From the NCBI GenBank assembly GCA_004321915.1, contig SCQE01000081.1:62001-126000 (forward strand): DNA of 64,000 nucleotides, read 5' to 3'. The stretch comes from Nitrospirota bacterium. Its GTDB lineage: Bacteria > Nitrospirota > Thermodesulfovibrionia > Thermodesulfovibrionales > Dissulfurispiraceae. Shown here piece after piece: positions 17,662-27,501 of this stretch (position 1 is its first letter; each line of letters begins with the position of its first letter). Below the pieces are notes generated by a model that was not told the origin of the DNA, made no database searches, and worked only from the letters and a program-made list of their open reading frames with translations. The position numbers and the translations under genes were made by a program.

Positions 17662-17667
17662 ATTATA
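17662..17667 (-). promoter_or_regulatory. candidate -10 box for the trpB operon
   Basis: A perfect TATAAT on the minus strand lies about 40 bases upstream of the trpB start in the divergent trpB/trpB2 intergenic region. No good -35 hexamer is visible, so an activator or attenuation control is possible. I saw no clear Trp leader peptide. Confidence 0.3.
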
Positions 17668-17741
17668 TCATATATTTGACCCTGAAATATTGATTTTGAA
17701 CGCTTTTAAAGGGCCATACAGAACATTTGAGGAGGCGGATA

Positions 17742-19094
17742 ATGCGGGAAACAAAAATAACGCTGAGTGAAAAAGAGATACCGAGACAGTGGTACAACAT
17801 CATGGCCGATATGCCGAACCTGCCGAAACCGCCGCTGCACCCCGGAACAAAGCAGCCTGTCGGCCCGGACGACCTGAGCGCAATATTCCCCATGTCTCTG
17901 ATAGAGCAGGAGGTCTCGACCCAGCGCTGGATAGACATACCTGAAGAGGTGCTCGAAATTTATACGCTCTGGAGGCCTGCGCCGCTTTATCGCGCAAAAA
18001 GGCTGGAAGCTGCCTTAAAAACCCCTGCGCGCATATATTACAAGTACGAGGGCGTAAGTCCTGCGGGCAGTCACAAACCGAACACCTCTATACCTCAAGC
18101 CTACTACAATAAAAAAGCGGGCACCAAAAGGATCGCAACAGAAACAGGAGCAGGCCAGTGGGGCTCGTCCATGGCGCTTGCAGGAAGCCTCTTCGGGCTG
18201 GATGTTACTGTTTACATGGTGCGCGTAAGTTATGATCAAAAACCATATAGGCGCATCGCTATGGAAACATGGGGCGCAACTGTCCATGCGAGCCCTTCAA
18301 ACATTACAAACTCCGGCCGCAAAATACTGGAGACCTCGCCCGACTGCCCCGGAAGCCTTGGTATGGCCATATCCGAAGCGGTTGAGGACGCCGCAACACA
18401 CAGCGACACCAACTATGCGCTCGGCTCGGTATTAAACCATGTAATGTTACATCAGACCGTCATCGGGCTCGAAGCGAAAAAACAACTCGAAATGGTGGGA
18501 GAGTATCCTGATGTAGTCATCGGCTGCTGCGGCGGCGGAAGCAATTTTGCAGGACTGAGCTTCCCGTTCGTACACGATAAGATAAACGGCAAACAGGTGC
18601 GGGCCATAGCCGTAGAACCGATCTCCTGCCCCACTCTCACAAAAGGCGAATTCAGATACGACTTCGGCGATACGGCAGGATTAACGCCGCTTATAATGAT
18701 GTACACGCTCGGACATGACTTCATGCCTCCCGGGATCCATGCAGGCGGCCTGCGCTATCACGGCGACTCTGCATTGGTTTCTCAACTATACAATGACAAA
18801 ATAATCGAGGCCAAGGCTTACGGCCAAACCTCGGTGTTTGAGGCTGCGCTCACCTTCTCCAAGAGCGAAGGAATAATCCCTGCGCCCGAAAGCTCGCACG
18901 CCATAAGGGCCGCTATAGACGAAGCTTTGGTGTGCAAAGAAGAGGGCAAAGAAAAATGCATACTCTTTAATCTAAGCGGCCACGGCTATCTTGATTTGAC
19001 CGCTTACGCCGATTATATGTCCGGCAAGCTTGTGGATTACGAATACCCGGAAGAGAAAATAAAAGAGTCTTTGGCAAAACTGCCTACAATCTAA
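17742..19094 (+). CDS. trpB2: TrpB2-type tryptophan synthase beta-like protein
   Basis: The start ATG 17742 follows GGAGG by six bases. At about 450 residues this is the longer TrpB2 form with an N-terminal extension ([24 protein letters not shown]). The PLP lysine is in [17 protein letters not shown], with [10 protein letters not shown] and the C-terminal LSGHGYLDL. TrpB2 enzymes do not need TrpA and can use serine or O-phosphoserine with free indole. The gene is divergent from trpBA and directly upstream of trpF, so the cell has two beta-type enzymes. Confidence 0.92.
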   Translation: MRETKITLSEKEIPRQWYNIMADMPNLPKPPLHPGTKQPVGPDDLSAIFPMSLIEQEVSTQRWIDIPEEVLEIYTLWRPAPLYRAKRLEAALKTPARIYYKYEGVSPAGSHKPNTSIPQAYYNKKAGTKRIATETGAGQWGSSMALAGSLFGLDVTVYMVRVSYDQKPYRRIAMETWGATVHASPSNITNSGRKILETSPDCPGSLGMAISEAVEDAATHSDTNYALGSVLNHVMLHQTVIGLEAKKQLEMVGEYPDVVIGCCGGGSNFAGLSFPFVHDKINGKQVRAIAVEPISCPTLTKGEFRYDFGDTAGLTPLIMMYTLGHDFMPPGIHAGGLRYHGDSALVSQLYNDKIIEAKAYGQTSVFEAALTFSKSEGIIPAPESSHAIRAAIDEALVCKEEGKEKCILFNLSGHGYLDLTAYADYMSGKLVDYEYPEEKIKESLAKLPTI

Positions 19095-19095
19095 T

Positions 19096-19704
19096 ATGGT
19101 CAGGGTCAAAATATGCGGTATAACCAATCTGGACGACGCGCTTGCCGCGATCGATTTCGGGGCAGACGCGCTAGGTTTTGTTCTTTACGAAAAAAGCCCG
19201 CGTTACGTCAGCCCTGAAAAAGCGGGCGAGATCATAGCACGGCTGCCTTCCTTCGTAACCACGGTCGGCGTGTTTGTAAACGAGGAGAGCACGAAGATAA
19301 GGGCGATAATGGAATTTGCAGGAATAAACCTTCCTCAACTCCACGGCGATGAAACGCCAGACGCCTGCGCTTTATGGCACAGGGCCATAAAGGCATTCAG
19401 GGTAAGGAATTTCACCGACCTCGATGCCCTACGCAAATATCGGGCGTCGGCCTTTCTGCTCGATACATACACTCCCGATTCTTACGGCGGCACAGGTCAA
19501 GTCTTCAACTGGGACATCGCGGTCGAAGCAACGCGCTACGGCAAGATAATATTGTCCGGCGGGCTTACGCCCGAAAACGTAGAGCAGGCCATAAAAAGAG
19601 TGGTGCCGTATGCGGTCGATGTAAGCAGCGGGGTCGAGGCCGACAAAGGCAGGAAAGATCATAAAAAGCTTAAGGCGTTTATAAATAAGGCTAAGGCTTT
19701 TTAG
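19096..19704 (+). CDS. trpF: phosphoribosylanthranilate isomerase
   Basis: TrpF converts phosphoribosylanthranilate to CdRP. The N-terminal [12 protein letters not shown] carries the catalytic Cys, and the catalytic Asp lies in [14 protein letters not shown] (about residue 127). The phosphate-binding [10 protein letters not shown] and DVSSGVE motifs are present in the 202-aa TIM barrel. The start is 1 base after the trpB2 stop. The 3' end overlaps queF on the other strand by 14 bases. Confidence 0.95.
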   Translation: MVRVKICGITNLDDALAAIDFGADALGFVLYEKSPRYVSPEKAGEIIARLPSFVTTVGVFVNEESTKIRAIMEFAGINLPQLHGDETPDACALWHRAIKAFRVRNFTDLDALRKYRASAFLLDTYTPDSYGGTGQVFNWDIAVEATRYGKIILSGGLTPENVEQAIKRVVPYAVDVSSGVEADKGRKDHKKLKAFINKAKAF

Positions 19705-20080
19705 AACTGACACGTATAACGGTTTTTACGTTTCCCCTCGGATTGAAATCTCCGACCACCTCTAAAAATCTCGGCTTGAGCTGTTTTTCGAGTTCCGAGA
19801 ATATTTTATTAGTCAGTTCTTCGTGCGAAATGTGCTCGTCGCGAAAAGAGTTCAGGTAAAGCTTAAGCGCTTTCAGTTCGACTATTTTTTTGTCCGGCAC
19901 ATACTTGATATTTATCACCGCAAAATCCGGATAGCCCGAACGCGGACAGAGACATGTGAACTCAGGGAACGAGATATCGACCTCGTAATCCCTTTCAGGA
20001 TTCGGGTTGTCCCAGATCTCGAGCCTAGCTCTTTTTATGTTCTTTTCGCCGTAGCGCATGAATTTTTTAAGCGTATGCAA
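19691..20080 (-). CDS. queF: NADPH-dependent 7-cyano-7-deazaguanine reductase
   Basis: QueF reduces preQ0 to preQ1 in queuosine synthesis. The catalytic Cys is in [13 protein letters not shown] (about residue 45), followed by [21 protein letters not shown]-type text that matches the substrate-binding part of the short (unimodular) QueF family. The 129-aa length fits. The first ATG overlaps the hicB stop by 14 bases; ATG 20059 ([11 protein letters not shown]) is a possible later start. Confidence 0.9.
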   Translation of the reverse strand: MHTLKKFMRYGEKNIKRARLEIWDNPNPERDYEVDISFPEFTCLCPRSGYPDFAVINIKYVPDKKIVELKALKLYLNSFRDEHISHEELTNKIFSELEKQLKPRFLEVVGDFNPRGNVKTVIRVSSKKP

Positions 20081-20279
20081 GTTTTCCTTTAGGCTGAGGT
20101 ATTTCTCGATTCATTTTTTCTGCGGTTTCTATCCATTCTGAAATAACTATTTGAGCATTCTTTATAGCTTTTTCATACGTTGGTCCATCAGACATACATC
20201 CCGGAAGTTCAGGAACTTCTGCGATATAAGCCTTATCTTCCTCGCTCCAATATACGATTACTTCATATTTAAACATCAT
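20067..20279 (-). CDS. hicB: HicB-family antitoxin
   Basis: The 70-aa protein is a single HicB-like domain: [23 protein letters not shown] followed by the amphipathic [16 protein letters not shown] helix. It lacks the C-terminal DNA-binding domain of longer HicB proteins, so it may only neutralise HicA. It overlaps hicA by 11 bases and has GGAGG just before the start. Confidence 0.85.
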   Translation of the reverse strand: MMFKYEVIVYWSEEDKAYIAEVPELPGCMSDGPTYEKAIKNAQIVISEWIETAEKMNREIPQPKGKLAYA

Positions 20280-20529
20280 GCTCCTCCTTATGGAGTTTGT
20301 ATTTCAGTATAACATTTCGCGTTTGCTTAACCTGATAAGGTTTTGCCTTGCCATCTTTAAGCGGCTGCAAATTTATAATCTCCTCTATGCCTTCTTTTGA
20401 GAAAATATGATGGTCGCCTTTTATACGACACTCAAAACCAAAGCTTGTTAGAAATTTCTTTAGGTCATCAAAACGAATGTTTCTGTCTGAAAGGCCTGAA
20501 AGTATCGCCGCTAAAATATTTTTGGCCAT
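20269..20529 (-). CDS. hicA: HicA-family mRNA interferase toxin
   Basis: HicA toxins are dsRBD-fold ribonucleases. The catalytic His is in KGDHHIFSKEG (about residue 40), with the N-terminal helix FDDLKKFLTSFGFE typical of the family. The 86-aa gene is first in a toxin-antitoxin pair with hicB. No clear operator was identified upstream. Confidence 0.85.
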   Translation of the reverse strand: MAKNILAAILSGLSDRNIRFDDLKKFLTSFGFECRIKGDHHIFSKEGIEEIINLQPLKDGKAKPYQVKQTRNVILKYKLHKEEHDV

Positions 20530-20589
20530 TTATCGAAGTATCTCGTATAAGAAACAGTTATCATTATTTTTATATTAAATAGAACCGTC

Positions 20590-22551
20590 CTATGGATAAG
20601 GATAAAAACTGATGCCGAAACTCGAAATGAGAATATCTTGTGTTATAGTTCCAGTGCCTGTACCTTGAGTAAATCCATAAATATAGTTGGTTGCACCAGT
20701 TGCATTAAAACAATCTTTAACTGTTGGGGTAGTTGTAGGAGAGGCTGCAGTTTGAGATATGTTATTACAGGCAACGCAATCCACCCATGCCCTTATCCTC
20801 GAATCCCCTGTTCTTCCATTAATGCCGGTAGTACATTCCACATCATGATCGACTTCAACCCTAACCCTGTGAGTTAACTGCGTGTTATCTTCAAACCATA
20901 AGATACCATAAGTATTCCCAAAGGTGCATGCAGAATCAGTGCTTGTAGTATAAGTTGCATCAACAGAACAAGACGCATTGGTGACATTATCATGATTATT
21001 TCTCCGGTTTTTCACAATAGCTACATGGTTATAACTATTGTTGTTAACTGCCGCAGCACGGTCTGGATCAGCTCGTGTCGGTGCTACTGTCAAGTTTGGA
21101 TATGTATCGAATTCTACTGCAATAGTGTTTCCGGTCAAATTTCCGGAAGTAAGAGTGCCAGTATCATATCCCAAATAGGCTCCGGTGTCACCACAAACAT
21201 TTGTATCAGCGGTATCTTTAAGCGCAAAAGTAAACCCGTGCCCATAAGTTATGCTGTTGCCAGTATCAACTTTTAAGTTTTTAAACTCAAAGTATGCTTT
21301 CATTACTTTAGTGTCTAATCTATCACCTGTGGACGTATACCATATACACCCCCTCGAACTAAGCACATTATTCCCCAATGCAAGCGTATTATTCGTTGTA
21401 TCAGGTGAAACAGAGTTTGCGGTTGATACGCTTGCAGGTGTCGAAAAATTTGCCATATTATTTGCAAAGCTTACCTGCGAGCCCGCAGGCGCATAACTCC
21501 CGGCCGACACTGATGGATAAATAGTCAGTATAAACATCTTTTGTCCTATATTGTCATTTGTTCCTGTTGGATCGTTATTATCTCTAACAAAAAATGTGAG
21601 GCTATTGCTGCTGGATGATCCGGTAGGCGTTCCTGCTATCACGACATGTGTGGACCATGCAGACCATGAGCCCTCGGCAAGACCTTGGCAGTTCGTCGAA
21701 AACGGTATAGATACGGAATTATTATCGGAATAAGTAATACCCGAAGGAGCGCTTGCGCCCGTAGCGTTCTGGATACACCATCTATAGCCACCGGCATTAG
21801 GCACCCCTCCGTTAGGATAAACATTTATTGGGCCGTACGCCGAACCTATTTGTCCGAATGGAAGACTATCGTTGATTAGGCTCAACTGTGCCCCTGTGCA
21901 GTTGGCCTTGATACGAAGCTCGCTGAGGGTCACCCATTTTACGATGTCGTCGTAAGGCTCGTTTCGCGTGCCGCCGACATCGCCTGCGTAGTTGTCAACC
22001 TGCACGTTGGGATTATCGAGAGGCAGATATGTGTTGATTGTAACGACCCCGGCGCTAGTGCCCGCATCACCTGTCGGCCCTGCTGTCTGGTTGTTAAAGT
22101 TCGCACCACCGCTGAAGACTATAAACGCGACATTATCTATGTTTGTGGTGGTGCCTGTGGTAGCGTCAATTATGGCCAGCCTTAGGTTTGTGCTTTTTCT
22201 TCCACATATTCCGCCTTCGGCTGTCGTGGCGGTTTTATTGTCGTAAATATACCAGAACCGGTTCCCCCACGGATCGTTAGGATTGCGAAGCCCGGTCGGG
22301 AACTCCCCGGTATTTGGCAGACGCTGATTGCCCATTCCGAAGCTGATCACAGATTGGATCGCCCCTTCGAGATAGTCCTGTGCTTGTTTTATCTTTGCTC
22401 CCTTGAGCAGCGGGCCGACAACGCCTATTCCGAGCCCCATGATAATGCCGATTATGATGAGAACTATGGACAGTTCTATGAGGGTGAAGCCCTTGGCGTT
22501 CCGCAATGCATTATAATTGTTCACCCTATCGCTCCTTTTTTCAGCAACCAT
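20590..22551 (-). CDS. pilin-like surface protein with C-terminal L-type-lectin-like domain (653 aa)
   Basis: The N-terminus has a class III signal peptide, AKG^FTLIELSIVLIIIG, with the conserved Glu5 used in type IV pilins and type II pseudopilins. About 140 further residues form a pilin-like head. A cadherin/Ig-like stretch (VVIAGTPTGSSSSN) follows. From about residue 360 the sequence looks like an L-type lectin: VSFANNMANFS, HGFTFALKD, AVEFDTYPN, and FTQGTGTGT near the end. It should be exported, processed by a prepilin peptidase and displayed on a pilus or secretion pseudopilus as a carbohydrate-binding tip or shaft protein. Third gene of a three-gene run; the gap to the second gene is 98 bases. 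Confidence 0.8.
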   Translation of the reverse strand: MVAEKRSDRVNNYNALRNAKGFTLIELSIVLIIIGIIMGLGIGVVGPLLKGAKIKQAQDYLEGAIQSVISFGMGNQRLPNTGEFPTGLRNPNDPWGNRFWYIYDNKTATTAEGGICGRKSTNLRLAIIDATTGTTTNIDNVAFIVFSGGANFNNQTAGPTGDAGTSAGVVTINTYLPLDNPNVQVDNYAGDVGGTRNEPYDDIVKWVTLSELRIKANCTGAQLSLINDSLPFGQIGSAYGPINVYPNGGVPNAGGYRWCIQNATGASAPSGITYSDNNSVSIPFSTNCQGLAEGSWSAWSTHVVIAGTPTGSSSSNSLTFFVRDNNDPTGTNDNIGQKMFILTIYPSVSAGSYAPAGSQVSFANNMANFSTPASVSTANSVSPDTTNNTLALGNNVLSSRGCIWYTSTGDRLDTKVMKAYFEFKNLKVDTGNSITYGHGFTFALKDTADTNVCGDTGAYLGYDTGTLTSGNLTGNTIAVEFDTYPNLTVAPTRADPDRAAAVNNNSYNHVAIVKNRRNNHDNVTNASCSVDATYTTSTDSACTFGNTYGILWFEDNTQLTHRVRVEVDHDVECTTGINGRTGDSRIRAWVDCVACNNISQTAASPTTTPTVKDCFNATGATNYIYGFTQGTGTGTITQDILISSFGISFYPYP

Positions 22552-22649
22552 ATTGTTTCAACTCTTATTTTTAAAGAATATCAGAAGCTTAGGGGGATGT
22601 CAAAAACTTTTCTCCTCATGAAAACAGGTTTTGAAGGGATGTGTCGCGT

Positions 22650-25346
22650 TCACTGGAATGGAACATAATACACGGTGTTTTGTGCGCCTGCGCCGGCATT
22701 TCCTCCAATGACATACAAATAGCCGTTATTCACTATGCTCGTATGAGCGTAACGTGGTTTGGTGCCGCCGACATTAATGGATTGAGTTGTGCTCCATGCG
22801 CCTATAGTGCCGTTGTCGTTGGTTTTTGCATAGTACACCGTATCCTGAGCAAGGCCGTTGTTGCCGCCAATGATATATAAATAGCCGTTATTGACAACGC
22901 TGGTATGGTTATAACGTGCCTGAGCAGTGCCATTGTCGATTGCGGTTGTGGTTTGCCATCCTGTCGCATCAATAGAGCCGTCAGATTTTAGTTTTGCATA
23001 ATGCACAGTATTCCTGATGGTGCTTGTATTATCAACGCCTCCAATAACATACAAATAGCCATTGTTGACCACACTGGTATGAGCATAACGCTTCTGAGCA
23101 GTGCCATTGTCAATTGCAGTTGCGGTCTGCCATCCAGTTGGATCAATAGAGCCGTCAGATTTTAGCTTTGCATAATACACGGTGTTTTGCACATTGGTTG
23201 CATCCGCTCCGCCTATCACATACAGATACCCGTTGTTCACCACGCTCGCATGGTATCTGCGGGCGGCTGGAAGGGTAGTAGTTGAGGCCCATGTGCCGAA
23301 GGAACCGTTTGAATTTATCGGGGCATAATACACGGTGTTTTTGACAACGCCTGTATCATCAATTCCGCCGACAACATACAAATAGCCGTTGTTGACAACG
23401 CTCGTATGATTATAACGTTTGGTCCCCGCAGTTCCATTAATATAGTTCGGTGTTGTACTCCATGCGCCTATAGTGCCGTTGTCGTTGGTTTTTGCGTAGT
23501 ACACCGTATCCTGAGCAAGGCCGTTGTTGCCGCCGATGACATACAGGTAGCCGTTGTTGACAACGCTGGTATGATTATCGCGCGCCTGCGCAGTGCCGTT
23601 GTCAATTGCGGTCGTGGCGGTCCAACTTCCAACAGGGCCGTTTGTCTGCGTATAAAAGCCTGTCCCAAAATTCGAGATTGTTATATTGTCAACCGCTGTT
23701 GACGTGCCTTGTGTAAATCCGAATTTTACGTTGTCCATATTCGAAGACAAAGAATAACACCTCTTTATCAGGGGGGTTTGCGTATAATCGCTTGTAAGAT
23801 CATTGCAATCATTGCAGTCAACCCAAGCCCTGAGCAGCGCATAACGGCTTGTTGTAGAGTTGTTATCAAATGTATTACAGGCGCTGTCGTATCCGTTCCG
23901 CAACTCTATCCTTGCGCTATGGGTCTGGCCGTCTTCGAGCCAAGCGGCAGCGCTTGTGTAATAGCAGCCTTCATATGGGATGGCATTCAGAGGGGCAGGC
24001 CCTGCAGGACAGGCCGCATTAGGACTTGAATGCGTATTATTAGCCGCACCTACCGAAGCAATGTGATTATTGGCAGGGTCACTTTTATTATTAGAGGGGT
24101 TAGAAGTAGCATTATCCGAACGTGTATCGACCTCTACCGCAAGGCTGTTTGTCCCGATAGTGCCGTTAGCAAATCCCAAATCAGGGCCTGAATTTCCACA
24201 AACACTTGTGGCATTGCCCCCAGTCATTAAAGCAAAAGTGAAGCCGTCGCCAAAATCCGTGAAGCCGGTTTCGGTGTTGGCAAACTTGAAATTAAAATAT
24301 GCCCGCATGGTTTTTCCTAAAAGGGTCTTATTATCAGGGTACCAAGAGCAGCCTGCGGTAGAGAGTGCGCCGTTTCCAAGAACAAGCGCCTTTAATGCCG
24401 TGTCGACCACGACCCCGCTTCCGGTCTGCGAGAAACGTCCGATATTGCTTGCAAAACTTATTTGGGCTCCTTGTGGAGGCGTGCCGCATCTGACTTTCAA
24501 ATTGAATGTCTTTGACATAGTATTGACTGCCGTTGTCTGGTTGTCGCTTGCCTGAACAGTGACCAAATAAGAAGCTGCCCCGCTTGGGAGGGTGCCGGAT
24601 AGAACGCCGGTAGCATTATCAATTGTTAGCCATGCAGGTGGAGAGATTAAAGAGAAGCTGTAACCGCTTGGCACCACACCCGTTGCAAACGGCACCCCGC
24701 CTGCCGCATAAATAGTCGCTGAATATGTAGTGCCTGAAGAGTTGCAATCGGACAAATACGCATCCGGCAGGGAGCTGTTCAGTATCGCAAACCGCCCTCC
24801 TCCGGGGCCGTAACATCCGGCCTTGTTTTTTAGCTCTTCAAGAGTGATAACTTTGTAAAGGTCCGTGTTTTTTAAGGCACCGGTAAAAGTTGAATTGTCA
24901 TAAGGTCCCGATGTTCCTGTAACTGATGATTCCAAGGTAAAATCCGGCCCCTTGCTTAGCACCACAAATGCTATATAGACCCCATTGCCGTTATCATATA
25001 TGCCAGTGGTTGTTCTCCCGCAAAGACCACCTGTTGATATGCTTGTCATTGTGCCGTCGTACAAGTAAATCAAATCATTTCCCCAAGGGTCTTTTGAGTT
25101 TGAGACAATCGTTGGAAAGGTAGCCGCATCCGGCAAAGCCTTGTTTTGGATTGACCAGCCTATTATTGAGTTAACCGCTGAATCGAGCGAGAGGGTGGCT
25201 TGTTTGATCTTTTCGCTCTTTGCCCTTGATCCGACAATCCATATAGCCGCGCTAATGGTTGCGGTTAGGATTATCATGATGATAGCTGCCCATATAAGCA
25301 ACGAGCCTCTGTTGTTTGACAACAAAGAAAATCTAAACGGTTTCAT
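22650..25346 (-). CDS. pilin-like protein with lectin-like domain and six Kelch-like repeats (898 aa)
   Basis: The N-terminus (SLLSNNRG then SLLIWAAIIMIILTATISA) is a degenerate prepilin signal that lacks FTLIE and Glu5, so it may be a minor pilin-like component or a simple membrane anchor. The pilin-like head matches both neighbours (DPWGNDLIYLYD, GGLCGRTT). An Ig-like segment (LSGTLPSGAASYLVTVQA) precedes a lectin-like domain (ISFASNIGRFS, DGFTFALMT, LAVEVDTRS, FGFTQGTS). From about residue 575 to the C-terminus six repeats of about 50 residues carry HTSVVNNGYLYVIGG, a Kelch/beta-propeller signature. Second gene of the run. Confidence 0.8.
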   Translation of the reverse strand: MKPFRFSLLSNNRGSLLIWAAIIMIILTATISAAIWIVGSRAKSEKIKQATLSLDSAVNSIIGWSIQNKALPDAATFPTIVSNSKDPWGNDLIYLYDGTMTSISTGGLCGRTTTGIYDNGNGVYIAFVVLSKGPDFTLESSVTGTSGPYDNSTFTGALKNTDLYKVITLEELKNKAGCYGPGGGRFAILNSSLPDAYLSDCNSSGTTYSATIYAAGGVPFATGVVPSGYSFSLISPPAWLTIDNATGVLSGTLPSGAASYLVTVQASDNQTTAVNTMSKTFNLKVRCGTPPQGAQISFASNIGRFSQTGSGVVVDTALKALVLGNGALSTAGCSWYPDNKTLLGKTMRAYFNFKFANTETGFTDFGDGFTFALMTGGNATSVCGNSGPDLGFANGTIGTNSLAVEVDTRSDNATSNPSNNKSDPANNHIASVGAANNTHSSPNAACPAGPAPLNAIPYEGCYYTSAAAWLEDGQTHSARIELRNGYDSACNTFDNNSTTSRYALLRAWVDCNDCNDLTSDYTQTPLIKRCYSLSSNMDNVKFGFTQGTSTAVDNITISNFGTGFYTQTNGPVGSWTATTAIDNGTAQARDNHTSVVNNGYLYVIGGNNGLAQDTVYYAKTNDNGTIGAWSTTPNYINGTAGTKRYNHTSVVNNGYLYVVGGIDDTGVVKNTVYYAPINSNGSFGTWASTTTLPAARRYHASVVNNGYLYVIGGADATNVQNTVYYAKLKSDGSIDPTGWQTATAIDNGTAQKRYAHTSVVNNGYLYVIGGVDNTSTIRNTVHYAKLKSDGSIDATGWQTTTAIDNGTAQARYNHTSVVNNGYLYIIGGNNGLAQDTVYYAKTNDNGTIGAWSTTQSINVGGTKPRYAHTSIVNNGYLYVIGGNAGAGAQNTVYYVPFQ
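22664..23640 (-). repeat. six tandem Kelch-coding DNA repeats (~160-170 bp each)
   Basis: The 3' third of the gene is made of six repeats that are highly similar at the DNA level. Two of them, near 22790-22880 and 23450-23560, are almost identical over about 90 bases. This leaves the region open to recombination and repeat-number change. Confidence 0.7.
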
Positions 25347-25352
25347 TTTATG

Positions 25353-26366
25353 TTATGGCCCTACGGTCAGGACAAAAGATTTATTGTCATAGTTATTATT
25401 CACAGTACTACCGTCTCTAACAGCAAAAGTGATTATATGACTTCCGTTATCAGAAGTAGCACTGGGAGTTCCTGAAATAGTAACATTGTCGCAGGTGTTC
25501 CATGATCCACTTGCATTACAAGTATTTGGTGTTGTGGTCTTGGAAAGAGTGCCATTACAGGAAAAAACCAAACCGGGAGAGTTATTTAATGTTGAATTAT
25601 TATACCAACACCATTGATACGTGCTGGCCCCTGTGCCTCCGTCAGCATAAATCCGTGTTGAGTATGTGCTGCTTAAACTCGCAGAAGGCAAATCATTATT
25701 TATTATTTTCAACTGACCGCCCTGACATCCTATTTTAGTGCGAAGTTCGCTAAGCGTTACCCATTTAACGATATCGTCAAATGGTAAGTTACTGCCAGCA
25801 GGTATAGGTGTGTTGGGATTTTCGAGCGGACTATAGGCATATGCAGTTGAAAGCAAAGTAACTGTTTTGGAACCCGGATACTCGACACCTGAGCCGTTAT
25901 CAATGCCTGTTTGTTGAACCGAATAGCTCGCACCGCTGCTGAAAATAATAAAAGATACGTTATCTATGGTTTTTGTTCCGTTTATTGCGTCCACAATCTG
26001 CAAGCGCAGCTTTGTAGTCTTCCTACCGCAAATTCCTCCGGTAGTGGAATTTGCGGTGTCATTGTCATAAATGTAATACAGGGGTTGACCCCAAGGATCA
26101 TTTGGGTTGCGCAATAAGGGCGTAAATTCATCTGTTCCTGCATAAGACGGCAGCCTCTTATTTGTCATTCCAAAACTGACTACCGACTCAATGGCGTTAT
26201 CAAGATATCCCTCTGCCTGCTTGACCTTTGCGCCTTTAAGCGTGGGGCCCAACACACCAAGACCGAGACCCATAATTATCCCTATTATGATAAGCACAAT
26301 AGAAAGTTCGATCAGCGTGAACCCTTTTGTGTTTCTGAATCTCGCGATAGCTGAAAAGATATGCAT
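25353..26366 (-). CDS. type IV pilin-like protein (337 aa)
   Basis: It begins with a class III signal peptide, TKG^FTLIELSIVLIIIG, with Glu5 in place. The head domain has PLLRNPNDPWGQPLYYIYD and GGICGRKTTKLRL, which matches the N-terminal halves of the two downstream proteins. After about residue 235 there is one Ig-like segment (GTPSATSDNGSHIITFAVRD). There is no lectin or Kelch region, so it may be the main subunit or a shortened paralog. The next gene starts 6 bases after its stop, consistent with a single operon. Confidence 0.85.
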   Translation of the reverse strand: MHIFSAIARFRNTKGFTLIELSIVLIIIGIIMGLGLGVLGPTLKGAKVKQAEGYLDNAIESVVSFGMTNKRLPSYAGTDEFTPLLRNPNDPWGQPLYYIYDNDTANSTTGGICGRKTTKLRLQIVDAINGTKTIDNVSFIIFSSGASYSVQQTGIDNGSGVEYPGSKTVTLLSTAYAYSPLENPNTPIPAGSNLPFDDIVKWVTLSELRTKIGCQGGQLKIINNDLPSASLSSTYSTRIYADGGTGASTYQWCWYNNSTLNNSPGLVFSCNGTLSKTTTPNTCNASGSWNTCDNVTISGTPSATSDNGSHIITFAVRDGSTVNNNYDNKSFVLTVGP

Positions 26367-26451
26367 TTTGTTATTCCCCCCGCCTCTCTAAGATGCAGAC
26401 ATGATTACATTTTATAGCTTTTTATTAGGATAAGCAATATTTTGGGGGATA

Positions 26452-27501
26452 ATGATTTGCATATTGGCAACTCAGCGGCAACTTGGTTATTGTATAGACA
26501 TGATACATGCTTTTATCCGGGGCAACGGGAAGAACATCGTTCAATACATATACGCTGCGACTTTTATTTTGCTGTTCTTAATCCTGCCTCCTTTCGTTCA
26601 AGCCGGGGATGTGCCCCCAAACGCATATGCATACTTCGAAAGAGGGGTCTCCTATGCCGACAAAAAACAATATGACAAGGCGATTCAGGATTTCAGCAAT
26701 GCCGTCGAGTTAAGCCCATATTATGTCCGCGCTTATATCGAGAGGGGACGTGCCTATGCGGCTAAAGGGCTGCACGAAAAAGCGCTCGTGGATTTAAACA
26801 GGGCCTTGAGGCTTGAACCGAAAAACAGCGACGCATCCGCACTCAAAAAGTTTATAGAGGAACAGAAAAAGGAGTCCGAACAGGCAGCTGCCGCAGGGCC
26901 GCAGAATGCAAGGGCATACATCGAACGTGGGGTAGCGTACATAGAGAAGGGACAGCACGAAAAAGGCATTCGGGACCTGAACAGCGCGCTTAGGCTTGAG
27001 CCAAACAATGCCGACGCCCATGTTCTGAGAGGCATAGCTTACTCCGAAATGGAACAGTATGACAAAGCCATTTCTGATTTAAGCCGGGCCATCGAGCTTG
27101 AGCCCGACAATGCCTACGCTTATTTCAGCAGGGGCATGGGGTACTATTATTTGAAGAGCTTCCAAACGTCGCTGAAAGATTTAAGCAGGTCTATAGAACT
27201 GAACGGCAAAGATCCCAATGTGTATCTGCTTAGGGGAATGGTGATGGCAAGATTAGGAAGGGCCGGCGCGGGACTTGAGGACTTCCAAAAGAGCGAGGGT
27301 CTAAAGGGACGGAAAGATTATCAATATCACTACGGTCTTGCAGGTTTTTATGCGGTTCTCAACGACCCGTTCAAGGCCTGCGAACATCTATCCAAAAGCA
27401 TAGCGACCGGATACAAAGGCTTTGCCTCGATAAAAAAGGATTTCGATTTCGACAACATAAGGACCGAACCCTGTTACCTGCAGATAATGAAAGGGCGATA
27501 G
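26452..27501 (+). CDS. secreted or membrane-anchored TPR protein
   Basis: A hydrophobic segment (YAATFILLFLILPPFVQA) is followed by six tetratricopeptide repeats (residues about 55-310), each with the A-Y-x-x-R-G-x-A-Y and AL/AI-x-D-L-x-x-A pattern. The protein is probably periplasmic or anchored in the inner membrane and acts as a protein-protein scaffold. Divergent transcription from the pilin operon makes a role in pilus assembly possible, but nothing direct shows it. ATG 26500 is an alternative start that gives a cleaner signal peptide. Its stop codon lies in the left inverted repeat of the adjacent MITE. Confidence 0.75.
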   Translation: MICILATQRQLGYCIDMIHAFIRGNGKNIVQYIYAATFILLFLILPPFVQAGDVPPNAYAYFERGVSYADKKQYDKAIQDFSNAVELSPYYVRAYIERGRAYAAKGLHEKALVDLNRALRLEPKNSDASALKKFIEEQKKESEQAAAAGPQNARAYIERGVAYIEKGQHEKGIRDLNSALRLEPNNADAHVLRGIAYSEMEQYDKAISDLSRAIELEPDNAYAYFSRGMGYYYLKSFQTSLKDLSRSIELNGKDPNVYLLRGMVMARLGRAGAGLEDFQKSEGLKGRKDYQYHYGLAGFYAVLNDPFKACEHLSKSIATGYKGFASIKKDFDFDNIRTEPCYLQIMKGR

